Shown one piece after another: positions 1 through 10,559 of a stretch of 64,000 nucleotides of DNA. Position numbers and translations under genes: made by a program. This stretch comes from Cepaea nemoralis (Eukaryota; Mollusca; Gastropoda; Stylommatophora; Helicidae), in contig JACEFZ010005141.1 of NCBI GenBank assembly GCA_014155875.1, forward strand, positions 370,001 to 434,000, written 5' to 3'. Position 1 is the stretch's first letter, and the number at the start of each line of letters is the position of its first letter. Below the pieces are notes generated by a model. That model saw only the letters and a list, made by a program, of their open reading frames with translations, was not told the DNA's origin and did not search any database.

Positions 1-178
1 ATTTGGCAGCAGACCATATCACGCTGGGGTTTTAATGTGTTGGTATGGGAGCCAGTCATTCAGAAAGCAATAGCAAACTACTGAACGTAAAACTTGCCAA
101 GACATCAACAACAGCAGTAAAATTCTGATGATGACAGCGATGTCCTGTAAATAGGATATGCCAAAAAAAAAAAAAAAA
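1..178 (+). mobile_element. SINE family A, copy 1 (5' part cut by window edge)
   Basis: This is the body and A-rich tail of a SINE found five times in the window (also 21016, 47437, 60237 and 63645). The shared core contains AGCAAACTACTGAACGTAA, then a section ending in TCCTGTAAA-TAGGATATGCC and an A16 run. The tRNA-like head lies outside the window. The stretch before the core (CAGCAGACC...) matches the head-1 copies at 47437 and 63645. It has no coding capacity. Confidence 0.75.
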
Positions 179-268
179 GTCATGGACCACGCTACAAGCC
201 CATGGCAGATAAAGGAAGTCACATAAGATGATTAATCATCCAATGGCAATTAATCAGTTAAGAATTCC

Positions 269-397
269 CCCGGGAAGGTTATCCCGGTCAACAAATACCC
301 GCAGAAGTCGGATGTGTCGGCCTAACCGCGCAAGAACGCAGTCACGTGTGAAAAAAAAAAGAAACTCCGGATGAACGCAGCAGAAGAAGAAGAAGAA
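269..397 (+). mobile_element. SINE family B, copy 1, with target duplication
   Basis: A 129-bp element begins CCCGGGAAGGTTATCCCGG and ends in a (GAA)n tail. It is flanked by a perfect 12-bp direct repeat, GTTAAGAATTCC (257-268 and 398-409), which marks it as a retroposed insertion. A second copy with a different target duplication lies at 46554-46701. No recognisable tRNA box pair was identified, so the origin of the head is open. Confidence 0.75.
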
Positions 398-404
398 GTT
401 AAGA

Positions 405-560
405 ATTCCAGACCCTGTTCAACAGAGCTAGGCAGATTTTCTCCAACAACCCACTAGCAAAAATGTTGGACACTCTTCACCAGACCCTGCAGTCTAATGG
501 ATATTCAGCTGAATTCATTGGGCTTCAAATTTCATGTTTCTTCGAGCTAACCTTCCAAGG
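405..560 (+). pseudogene. Possible Penelope-like reverse transcriptase relic
   Basis: The plus strand reads TLFNRARQIFSNN, then LDTLHQTLQSNGYS. This resembles the segment after the RT domain of Penelope-like elements, which typically has an 'LVxRAxxIC' stretch followed by 'LxxxLxxNGYP'. Only about 50 residues remain and no RT motifs are present. SINE B lies directly upstream. The call rests on motif resemblance only. Confidence 0.35.
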
Positions 561-1071
561 GGACAATGTAATGTAATAAATACACACCTGATTTAAAATG
601 GCATTGAACCAAACATTCTTTACTGCTGAACCAATGATCAGATATAAAACCATCCCCTTAAATACTCCATCTGTGAAAGAACAATTGTCTCCGTACATCA
701 AATAAAATTATTTATCAATTTTGGCGTAGGCCTATGCGCCAAGCAACTTACATGGGTAGAACAGAACGACAATTTCAATTAGCATTATTGACTAACTGAA
801 CAGATACCACTACAGCGGGAAAAGAGAGTTACTCAGTCTTCAACAATAAACAACTATTCAAATACGACTTGACATCCTCAATTAGATGTCTGATACCTGG
901 GTTATGCAGCCAGAAAGACTTCATTATGACTTTGCGATTACCTTGGGGAGAACAAATTCTCCACATTCTAACAGTATCAGTGGCTATGTGTGTTATTTAT
1001 GTATTTCAGCCAAAATATGAGTCATCTATTCACTTCATATGATATATAACTCTGCTTTAACTATATACTAG
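561..1071. other. Intronic or intergenic DNA, nothing recognised
   Basis: AT-rich unique-looking sequence without a supported gene, exon or repeat that I can name. Confidence 0.5.
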
Positions 1072-1376
1072 CTGACCCGGCCCGGCTTCGCCCAGGCCCT
1101 GGCGATGATCTATCTATCTATCTATCTGTCTGTCTGTCTGTCTGACCCGGCTTCGCCCAGCTCCTGGTAGGGAACATCTCACTTAATTCATATAAGTAGT
1201 CATATAAGATCCCGTTCCTGATTATCTGTCTGTCTGTCTATCTGTCTGTCTGACCCGGCCCGGCTTCACCCAGTCCCTGGTGGGGAGCATCTAATTTAAT
1301 TCATGTAAGTAGTCATATAAGCTCCCGTTCCCGACTATCTATCTATCTGTCTGTCTATCTGTCTGTCTGACCCGGC
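1072..1376. repeat. Tandem GACCCGG-CTTCGCCCAG / TCTG-TCTA array
   Basis: Two full units of roughly 110-115 bp and partial units. Each unit starts GACCCGGC(CCGG)CTTCGCCCAG, continues through a unique part with AACATCT and AAGTAGTCATATAAG, and ends in a (TCTA)/(TCTG) microsatellite. The last partial unit stops at GACCCGGCC, exactly where the LINE on the minus strand starts (about 1377). This is either the 3' tail of that LINE with microsatellite ends or a separate tandem repeat into which it inserted. Confidence 0.6.
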
Positions 1377-4160
1377 CTGATGTTGATTTCTTGATCGAGG
1401 GATAATTTGCTATTTACCTCTGATCCTAGATATGTAAAATGGTCTACTATCTCCAGTTCGGCGTCGTCAATAAAGATTGATGGTACACCATGTGCACCTT
1501 GTGACATAATCTGTGTCTTCTTTTTGTTAATTGTTAAACCAAATTCAGAACAAGCATTGGAGAATGCAGATAGTAGCTGTTGTAATTCTTCCTCAGAGTG
1601 GGTCGTAATCGCAGCATCATCCGCAAAACGCAACTCTCTGATTAGTACCCTGCTAATTTTGGTCTTGGCCTTCAATCTCTGAGCATTATAGAGGCCACCA
1701 TCTGAGCGTGAATGAATGTATATACCGCCATCCTGATCACGAAAGGCATATTTCAGTAGAAGTGAAAAGTATATCACAAAGAGGGTGGGGGATAGTACAC
1801 AACCTTGCTTAACTCCACTCTTGATTTCAAACTCTTCTGAAGTTGAGCCATCAAACTTGATTATACCCTTCATGCCTGTGTGGAACGATTCCACAATGGA
1901 CAGAAGAGTTGGTGGGCAGCCAATCTTCTTTAGTGTTTTGAACAGACCCTCACGACTGACCAAATCGAATGTCTTTGTGAGGTCGATGAAGGCAATAAAC
2001 AGTGGCTGATTTTGTTCCCGGCATTTTTCTTGCATCTGTCGCAATGAGAATATCATATCAATGGTAGACCGGTTCTGACGGAAGCCGCACTGTGATTCGG
2101 GGTAGACTTGAATCCCAGGACTTGAAGTCTGCGCAGGACAATTCTGGCAAATACCCCTATAGTTGTTACTGTCGCTCCGATCTCCCTTGTTCTTGTACAG
2201 CGTTATGATGTTTGAATCTTTGAAATCCTGTGGGACTTGTCCTTCTCGCCAGCAGAGCTCTATTAGCTGGTGGATCTGTAGAGCGAGTGTGTCTTGCCCA
2301 CTCCTGATTACCTCTATTGGAATCCCATCCTTATCTGGAGCCTTGCCAGATGCAAGCTCATTTATAGCACACTTAACGTCTGTTATAGTGGGAAGTGTGT
2401 CCAGGTGGTCAAGAGTTGGTAGGGCCTCTATGGCGTTGAGGGCATCATCCGCTAGCTTGGTCTCACTTGAGTAAAGCTCTAAATAGTGCTCGACCCATCT
2501 ATCCATCTGCTGTTTCTTATCAGTGATGATTTCTCCAGTCAAGGTTTTCAGCGGTGCGCTTCTTTTGATCATTGGACCACAGGCTTTCTTTATCCCTTCA
2601 TACATGCTTCTGATGTTTCCCTTATCACTTGCGATTTGAATGGACTCACATAACTTGATCCAATAGTCATTCGCACACTGCCTGGCAGCCTTTTGTACAT
2701 CCTTCCTCGCTTGTTTCAGCTCACTCAGAGTGTTACGCGTTGGTCTTTCCTTGTTTCTTAAGAGAGCTATCTTCTTTTTATCAATCAAGGGCTGCAGTAT
2801 CTGGCTGTTTGCCGCAAACCAGTCCTGCCTCTTATGATCCACAGTGCCGTAAACCCCTACCGCTGTTTTGTAAATAGTTTCCTTAAGTTTACTCCATTTA
2901 TCATTTACTATACAATTTTGTGATGTATCATTGAAAGCGTCTTCAAGTTGCTGTTGAAATTCAAAGCACTTTCCAGGATCGTGAGTGTTTAGAATATTAA
3001 TCCTGGGGCTAGACTTGTGTTTAGCTGTGTAGATTCTCTTTGGTCTCAGTCTAACCCTTGCAACAACCAAAGAATGGTCTGTATCACAGTCAGCACTGTG
3101 GTAACTTCGAGTTAATGATGTATGGTTCAGATGTTGTCTCCGTGTGATAATGAAGTCCAGTTGATGCCAATGGCCAGATCTTGGATGTTTCCATGTGACC
3201 TTATGCATCTCTTTTGTTTTAAAAAAGGAGTTTGTAATACATAGGTCATTTCTAGTGCAATGCTCCAGCAGCCTTTGCCCATTATCATTCATGCGACCGA
3301 TGTTGTATTTTCCAAAGCACACTGGCCATGAACTCGAGTCCTTACCCACACGAGCATTGAAACCACCGAGCATATAAATGTAGTCGGATTTTGGAACTGC
3401 CTTGATCGCAGAGTCTAGCTGCTCATAGAATGTATCCTTCACATCATCAGAGGAAGCCAGTGTCGGTGCATATGCAGTGAGAATGGTGGCAAATCCACAA
3501 GAGGTTGCCAAGCGCAGTGATAATAATCTTTCATTACCTCCAGCTGGGATATCAATCATTCCCAGTAGCGAATTCTTCACTGCAAAGCCCACACCATGTT
3601 GCCTTTTTTCTGCCTGCCCTCTTCCCTTCCAAAAAAAAGGTGTAATTGTTTTCCCTGAGTGACCCTTCCTCAGCGAGGCGAGTCTCCTGCAGGCCAGCAA
3701 TATCAATGTTAAGACGATTGAGTTCAGCATCAATCACAGCTGTTTTTCTCACATCGTCAATATTTGTCAAGTCAGTGGAAAATCCTGGACACATGGTTCT
3801 CACGTTCCAGGTTGCAAGCCGTAGCTAGAGGTTTCTATTATTCTTTTTATTAGTACCTGGTGCATTGGTTTTACAGCCTGCGATTAAGATTTTGTCCTAG
3901 CCCCAAGCACCCATTGAAGCAGGCAGGCTGTGGCGGATCAGCACCCAATTGGCTGGGGGGTGCCCAGCTTGAGGCGGGCGGTAGCTGATCAGTGACACCT
4001 GTAGGTGTCTCCCACTGTCAGAGGCAACGCGTGGCGCCCCATGTCTACGCCAACTGACAAGGACTTATAACCCGTAACAGTTGCCTCTCGCTTTGATTCC
4101 GAGACCGGTTAAGACCAGGGATGGAGTTATTGCCTCTCCATAGCACAAAGCCTGGGCTAA
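1377..4160 (-). mobile_element. LINE with AP-like endonuclease and reverse transcriptase, decayed
   Basis: The coding part runs 3803 to about 1377 on the minus strand. It opens with endonuclease (EEP) motifs (LQETRL; later GGFNARVGKD in place of GDFN; DTDHSLV) and continues into RT motifs: FIDLTKTFD (motif A), SGVKQGCVLSP (motif B) and FADD (motif C). A frameshift in an A8 run near 3631-3638 splits the endonuclease. A second lesion near 2110-2160 removes or scrambles part of the RT finger region after NNYRGI. The frame ends in the microsatellite at 1376. Positions 3835-4160 are GC-richer and look like its 5' untranslated region. There is no RNase H. The architecture is RTE-like, but the clade is not certain. 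It is inactive. Confidence 0.85.
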
Positions 4161-4182
4161 AATAAAGAAACCATGTGTTGAT

Positions 4183-4290
4183 CTATATATATATATATAT
4201 GAATATATATATGAATGTATATATATATATATATGAATATGTATGTATATGTATATAAAACTCTAACGATCATAGTAATATATATATAAC
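4183..4290. repeat. (TA)n-rich simple repeat
   Basis: Long runs of ATATAT with GAATATAT and GTATGTATAT interruptions, just upstream of the 5' end of the minus-strand LINE. Confidence 0.8.
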
Positions 4291-4739
4291 TGTTTAATTC
4301 ATAAGTTATGTGAGACAGATCAAAATATATGTAACTGTCATTTGTTTAACATTATGACATTCATAAAGCTATGTAAAATAAAGTTAACTTATTTAGTGCC
4401 TAAGGATAACATATCGCCAAATGAGACCTCCCATTTGGACAGAGGGATGATGTATTGCCATACTAGGGTCATCATGTTATTTGTTTGGATTTGTGATATC
4501 TTCTGCAATTTCATTGCTCATGGAGCAGAACTTTACATGATAAAACTTGCTCATTTGATTGCATACCACGTGTGCTCGAAATCTACTTTTTGTTTGGCTC
4601 TGAATCATCAAGGGCTATTTTCTATGCCATGTGGGTACATGGTGCTAGCCCTATATTTTCATAGACCAACAGGGATGTAATGGATCATGTGGTAAATATA
4701 ATTTTGGCTGCTTTGTCATTCAAAGCCATTATCTGGAAC

Positions 4740-5010
4740 CCATTTTAGGCTGGGTCAGCCTGGAGGTCCAGGTCAAATTATAAAACACTGCCTAGCTGGA
4801 GGGAGACTTGGACACATTACCACAAGGCCAACATAACAGTCAGCTAGCAGCTGTACTACCACAGTTATAAAACACTCCCTAGCTGGAGGGAGACTTGAAC
4901 ACATTACCACCAGGCCAACAGAAAAGTCAGCTAGCAGCTGTACTACCACAGTTCCCTCTTTACTTAAGAGTAGCAACTGTACTACCACAGTTCCCTCTTT
5001 ACTTAAGAGT
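4740..5010 (-). repeat. SINE-like unit (family E) with internal tandem duplications
   Basis: An 87-bp unit starting AAAACACT(G/C)CCTAGCTGG repeats at 4782 and 4869. A 39-bp unit, AGC(A/G)(A/G)CTGTACTACCAC..., repeats at 4933 and 4972. On the minus strand each 87-bp unit contains GGTAATGTGTTCAAGTC, similar to a tRNA B box. Related sequence (GATGGGTGATRTGRTC, GGATTC...) appears at 5610-5790 and 15590-15770. I infer a tRNA-derived SINE, weakly. Confidence 0.45.
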
Positions 5011-5049
5011 GCACTATTAACCTCCCTTTTTGTTACAAGGAAATCTTGA

Positions 5050-6880
5050 TTTTGAATATTCAAAATGAAATATACATGAAATTAAAACCAACAAAATGTA
5101 AATAAATGTATGATAGAAAATATGTATAATGTTATTTTTCAAGTGTAAATAATAGTTTAAGCATAAAACTATTACTTAAATATTTTGCAGGGAAGTTTTC
5201 TATAGAGTAAGTAAGATATAGAAGGCTAATATGTATTTCTGTTCTATAGAATAAAAGAGATAAAATAGGTAAATATGTATTTTGAATGCTCTATGAAATA
5301 AGGGAGAAATAGTAGACATGAAATTGATAAATACAAATAAAACATTCTTGATATGTTTACTAAACATTTAAAGTCATGTACAAAATGTTTCATGCTTCTA
5401 CAGTGGAACAAGCCTAAACTGTTCAAAACAAAGACATGCAGGTGTTTTAAAAAAAGTGGTTTAAATGAGAGTCCATATTAATATTGAATAGCACAAACAC
5501 ATACAAAAACATGCACACACAAATCACATGACATAAAAATAACACTACTGTTACATCTCTTGTGACATGCATTTAAGTAAAATAAAAGAACCTCTGAGAA
5601 TATGATGTTTGCCCATACTGTTAGACCAATCGGCAGCTTGATGGGTGATATGATCAATATTATGCCAGCAGTGTTTGCTTGCTAGGGAATTTGCAGAAAT
5701 ACATGTTAGGCTGAGTAGAGCTGCAAGTCCAGGTCAATGAAAGAAATCTCTGTTTTGATGAGGATTCCACAGCACTTTCTTGGACACCCCCCCCCCCCCC
5801 CCCCCCTCTAACATGTACTTAGATCCCTAAAATCCCTAAATAAGACACACAAAGAGAAAACCTATAAATAGCATAACTAGAAAGTCCTTTCTCTGGAACC
5901 CACAAGGCAGAAGAAATAGAGAGAGATCTAAAATCACACGGAGAAGAGAATTAGAGCAGAGATGAATAATACAGGGAAGGGAGCTCCAGGAGATGGTGAA
6001 AGAAAGAACTTTATGAGTATGTTGAGGGTCTATGTTTCACTGGCAGATAAAAGGCATAAGAAGAGGACCTTTAATGTAATGAAGCTACAATGTACAGCAG
6101 TATATCGCTCATGTTATTCATATGGTAGTTCATCAAAACATGATGTTATATATTTGCAGCACCACAAAACACAACAAATATAAATGGGCTATAATCAGTT
6201 ATATTTCTACAAAACACACCATTTATGCTTATACTTCTATAAATCTACGTTATGAACTCTGAAGAAACTGCAGCATCAAAAGAACTAATGACACATCTGC
6301 ATAAAGAATCACTTCAGCAAAGTTACATGTAAAACAAATAAACATGAATAATAAACAAATGTAGAAACGTGCCACATACCGATAAAAGCAATAATGTATA
6401 GACTTTTATCAAGTTTCTCACACTGACAAATTTCATCATTATTTTCTTCTACCAATATAGATTATTGCCATTAAGACTTTGATCAAAAACCACCAAATTC
6501 ATAATGTAGACAGGCTTACACATTATTTGGAGTTTAAAATGTGATTATGTTTGCAGTGCAACAGCATAATAACAATTATTGTAAAACTACAACTAATAAA
6601 TAGTTCATTTACTTTTATGTAAAACAAAATTATTTGGTCAGACCTTGCTTTTAGCCAGTAACTGTCAGACTATCACTACGCTGTTTCAAATTTGGGTAAC
6701 TTCTGAATGGTTTGTTGAAAGTAAATTCTAAAAGGAAACATCCAAGATTTCAACACTAGTTAGTTCGCTGACATTAAATATGGGAAAATATGCTTTAGGT
6801 ACAAACTACTTGAAAAAAAACCACCCCATTCCTCCATATTAATCCAATGAACAAAGTTTTAAAAGTGCAGTGACATTGGA
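5050..6880. other. AT-rich DNA, no gene; C20 run
   Basis: No exon or transposon protein was recognised. Positions 5787-5806 are an uninterrupted run of 20 C. A weak family E SINE copy lies at about 5610-5790 (minus strand). Confidence 0.5.
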
Positions 6881-7018
6881 AAGTTTACAAGTAGTGCAAA
6901 ATTGCATTTGGAGAATATGATACCAGGCTGGTCATCTGCAGAAGAAAAGCGAGACAAATGCACGTTAATTTTGTCTTATATCGAGTACAATTATAAGTGT
7001 GTATAGGTGTGCACCATG

Positions 7019-7099
7019 ATTTTGTGAGTGCACACGCGCGTGCGTGCATGCACGCACACATGCATGCACGCAGGCATGCACACACACACACACACACAT
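7019..7099. repeat. Alternating purine-pyrimidine microsatellite
   Basis: Mixed CGCGTG, CATGCACG and (CA)n. All are alternating purine-pyrimidine, so this could adopt Z-DNA. The MITE at 7100 starts at its end. Confidence 0.75.
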
Positions 7100-7475
7100 G
7101 AGGGTAAGTTGATAACTAAGTCACAAATGGCTGTGGAAAAATAACTAACCATGATAACAACTTTAAGCCAGTTTATTTTTATACATATATTGCCCCTTTA
7201 TTTCTCAACATAATTTCCACCAACATTGATGCACTTATCCCATCGTTTTATCAGGCCTCCCAAAACGGCTGCGTAGAACTGTGTGCTTTGTTTATATTTA
7301 CCTGCCATCCCACAGAACTGTGTGACTTACTTATTGACTCGCCCTCAGACCTTTTTCTACCCAGCTATGCACCACTTTACGGGAAATTACTAGGGGCTAA
7401 GTCAACTGAAAACCCACCTTGGCTGGGAGACATTTCGCGAATGACGCCGAAGTTGAATGTGAAGTGAAAACGTGG
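7100..7475 (-). mobile_element. Mariner-derived MITE, truncated copy
   Basis: It starts (T)GAGGGTAAGTTGATAAC and matches the left two-thirds of the complete element at 48757-49332. On the minus strand the terminal part encodes the end of a mariner transposase: LGGLIKRWDKCINVGGNYVE, then a stop. The right arm is missing and the copy ends near GTGAAAACG at about 7475. Confidence 0.75.
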
Positions 7476-8480
7476 TGTATCATCTGCCTACCTAATGTTA
7501 TTAATGTTACATCCCTCAATAGTGGTTCCTTTCATAACTTTTACATTTCTGAAAATATTTTTACTGTATAGGGAAAACAGATCTGGAGACATTACACATC
7601 CCTGTCATACACCTCTCTTAATAGGCTGATATTTACCACTTCATTATCAATCATTATGGCAGCTTGGTGTTTCCAATATATGTGTTTTACAAGTCTAAGG
7701 TCTTTCCCATCAATTTGTAGATCTGCAAGCATCTTCATCATACTGACATGTCTCACTTTATCAAAAGCCTCTGTGTAGTCAATGAAGCAAAGATGTAGAT
7801 GTACTTCTATAGAATGTTCAATTAATGTTCTCAGTAGTAGTAGGCCTATTTCAGTCCAGTAGGACTACAGAGTAGTGCGGCTGGGAAGGCACCTGACAGC
7901 GCCGCTGGTGACTATACAGTTCAATGCAAGAGTGACCATCTCTGTCAGGCTTCTGCATCTGTAAGACGAGGCAGGTCCCACAGCAAGTGACTGCACTTTA
8001 TGCTTGTGCCTCTTATACTCAGTTTGTTGGATCAGATTGCGCTCAAAGAGTCCAAGTCCATTTTGTACATCTCTTCTCCAGGAACATCTGTCTGTTGCAG
8101 CTCTTTCCCACGTGTCTGGATCTATGCCAAGCGTTTTCATATCTTGTTTACACACATTCTTATATTGCATTTGGGGTCTTCCTGTTGGCATCTTCCCTGT
8201 GGCTAGTTCTCCATATAGGAGATCTTTGGGAATGCGTTAATGTTCTCAGTATATACAGTGCACTTACTGTACCCTTGCCTTTTTTGAACCCACATTGTTC
8301 TTCTCCTATTTTAGGTTTGATTTTCCTCCTAACTCTTTGCATGATGATTATTAGCAAAATCTTTGTGATTTGGCTCATTATACTAATTGTTCGATGTTAA
8401 TCACATTCTAAGGCTCCTGATTTCTTTGGGATTGCAATAAATATAGAATTACATAATTCAGGAGATATATATCTCCAGTG
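7476..8480 (-). pseudogene. LINE reverse transcriptase relic, split by an insertion
   Basis: Reading high to low: 8480-8252 gives FIAIPKKSG and EEQCGFKKGKGT. After a gap at 8236-7837 it resumes with CFIDYTEAFDKV (motif A), then QGCVMSPDLFSLY (motif B, with a frameshift). Motif C is lost. The gap is a separate LINE tail flanked by duplicated target sequence, so the two halves belong to one older element. Confidence 0.7.
7837..8236 (-). mobile_element. 5'-truncated LINE tail inserted in an older LINE
   Basis: A 400-bp piece is flanked by a perfect 15-bp direct repeat, TTAATGTTCTCAGTA (7822-7836 and 8237-8251). On the minus strand it encodes the C-terminal tail of another LINE family (RIPKDLLYGELATGK; then VCKQDMKTLGID; then DTWERAATDR), followed by a degenerate cysteine region and a CTACTACTAC tail. 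This is a typical 5'-truncated retrotransposition product. Confidence 0.8.
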
Positions 8481-8572
8481 TTCATCAGCCTGGTGATATT
8501 CCATATTCTTCTAAGGCAGGCAGGCTCCAATGGGAAGTCAAGAAGGACAACTCTAATATCATCATCATCATC

Positions 8573-8826
8573 GGAATCTCCATGGTGAAGTGGTCAAGCC
8601 ATCTGACTCAGGCTCCGAAGGTTGTGGGTTCAATTCCGGGCCGCGTCCTCCGGTTCACGAGTGCATTTTTTTGGAGACTCATGGGGGTCATCACTGGAGC
8701 TACGGAGTTCATGCTTTGTGCAATGCTTTCGGCAGCCCGTGTTGTGGAACGAGACTGAGTCATATGGGATAAAACCCAGTGCAATGAAGTCGACTCTGTC
8801 TACTTTTAAGCGATTTTTAAAATCAT
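8573..8826 (+). mobile_element. tRNA-derived SINE (family C) in a LINE's ATC tail
   Basis: The head has TGGTGAAGTGGTCAAGCC (A-box-like) and GTGGGTTCAATTCCGG (B-box-like) at tRNA spacing. A roughly 170-bp body follows. It is bracketed by ATCATCATC sequence on both sides, which is the 3' tail of the minus-strand LINE at 8827, so the SINE inserted into that tail. It is not a functional tRNA gene: the acceptor arm does not close. Confidence 0.65.
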
Positions 8827-9200
8827 AATCATTATCATCTTCCACAGGCATCATGGGGAGGAATAACTGGTGCTCCAGCGCCCAAAGGGTGGCATTGGAT
8901 AGTGACATTCCATGTGATTGTATAATGTCTTTGATGTCGTCAATCCATTTTCTTCTTGGGCATCCTCTTGCAGATGATATTTGATGTAGGACCAGCGCTG
9001 GTAGTTGCTGATGTTGCATTCTAATGAGATAGCCAAACTATTTGATCTTCTGTCTTTCAATAAATGTGGCACAAGGTCTTGATCCCACTGTCTGTCTGAT
9101 AACAACATTTCTTACTCAGTCTTGGATTGTTAAGTTGACAGCTCTCCTCAGGCATCTCATCTCACAGGTGTTGATTTTGCAAAAGTGTGATTTGGATAAT
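8827..9200 (-). pseudogene. LINE C-terminal relic with (GAT)n tail
   Basis: The minus strand encodes EMRCLRRAVNLTIQD, then CATFIERQKI, then CPRRKWIDDIKDIIQSHGM, and ends at a degenerate GAT tail. The same C-terminal module occurs at 41694-42060, so these are two members of one LINE family. Stops and frameshifts are present, and the RT domain is absent here. Confidence 0.75.
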
Positions 9201-10559
9201 GTCTCTAATATCAAATCCCCAAATTCAAGGTGGACCCAAGGAACTGGATGGTCGTTAATGTGGGGTGTCTTGGTGTGTGGGGGAAACATCAGTCATACAG
9301 ATGTCTTCTGAATGTTCTGGGTCTCTGCCCTAGTAGGCAAGCTTTGCCATGGCAACTGGTTAGTTCCTGTATTATTGTGATGGAACGCTTCAGATAATAT
9401 CAGAACGAATCTCTCATTCTAAAACCAAGATAAAATCAAGGAGGAATGAGAAGATAGACAAATAAAACTTTACAGCACTGTTCAGTGTCTACAAATCTAT
9501 GACGCAAAATTGCACAAGTAGAACCGCCAACACACAAAGCGAGCACAGTATGGTTTCTATGATTATAAAATCTAAAATTTGACGTCATGCATGGCATCCA
9601 TCTACCAGCAAAAGAAGCTATAAGGTGTAATAATTTGAGCGTTTTTGACATCAAACAAAATTCCGAAATGTATCCCCGAGTTAATACATTGTTGTGGAAT
9701 TCCAGACTGAAGGGAAACTTTCAGCCGGACTGATCTGTGAAATGACCAATGCTTGGTTAAGGATATCTGACACTTATGGGCTAAATGCAGATGAGAAGAT
9801 GAAAGGCCGGCCATCAGGGAAGGGTGATAATCAGACTTGTGTGTATATATATATACTAGGGTTTGAGAATCCTCCATTAGATCATCTTCTGGAAGAATCA
9901 GTTCTCAACCAGAGCGCAATGTTACACGATCCTGCTCAGTGACAATGAGGAGAAACCTGGTGGAGAAAAGACATGCATTCACAAAGAACACTTTCACAGC
10001 AGACCCAAAGCGAAATCTCATTCTGAGATCTGTATTCCTGTCATACAAGTAACATTTTAAGTTACATATTTTATCATACATGTTGATGTAAAATCATATT
10101 GTTGTTTACATCATTTCATGTGACTATCATTTCACATAACTACCTAGTATATGTGAATGTCTTATGTCTCAAAAGTACCAGTTCACTATCATCATACCAC
10201 AAACAAATCATGTTCTGAACGATTTATCTTGATAGAAAATAAATATAGCGGTAGTTTGTTCAACTCATAGTTCTATTTTAATATTTTTCAAGTGAAAATA
10301 TTTGTGTATGTGTACCTGTCACTTACAGTACTTGGTGTGGGACTCGTTATATTAACCAGGAATGGGAGATTGTCAGGGAGGAGATATGCCCAGCCTAGTA
10401 GTCAATTAAGAGATGTGAACCTAGGCATCTAACCTTCTCCTTCCCACTCCTTGAGGGATACCAAGACCAACTACCTTTACCTTTTTATGAGCCATTTCCA
10501 GCTGTGTGCTTGTGTATCCAGGGACTTGGTCTTTATTCAACCTAAAAGATACATTTGTC
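9200..10559. other. No gene recognised
   Basis: AT-rich sequence with short open frames on both strands, none matching a protein family I know. No exon with convincing splice sites was found. Confidence 0.5.

Noticed and set aside
7865..8378. Single RT-to-C-terminus LINE across 7865-8378
   Set aside because: A perfect 15-bp duplication at 7822 and 8237 shows that two different LINEs are nested here.
8590..8660. Functional tRNA gene from A/B-box-like sequence
   Set aside because: The box spacing fits a SINE head, but the acceptor stem does not pair and a SINE body follows. The same applies to the heads at 15864, 21016, 34306, 47437 and 60237.
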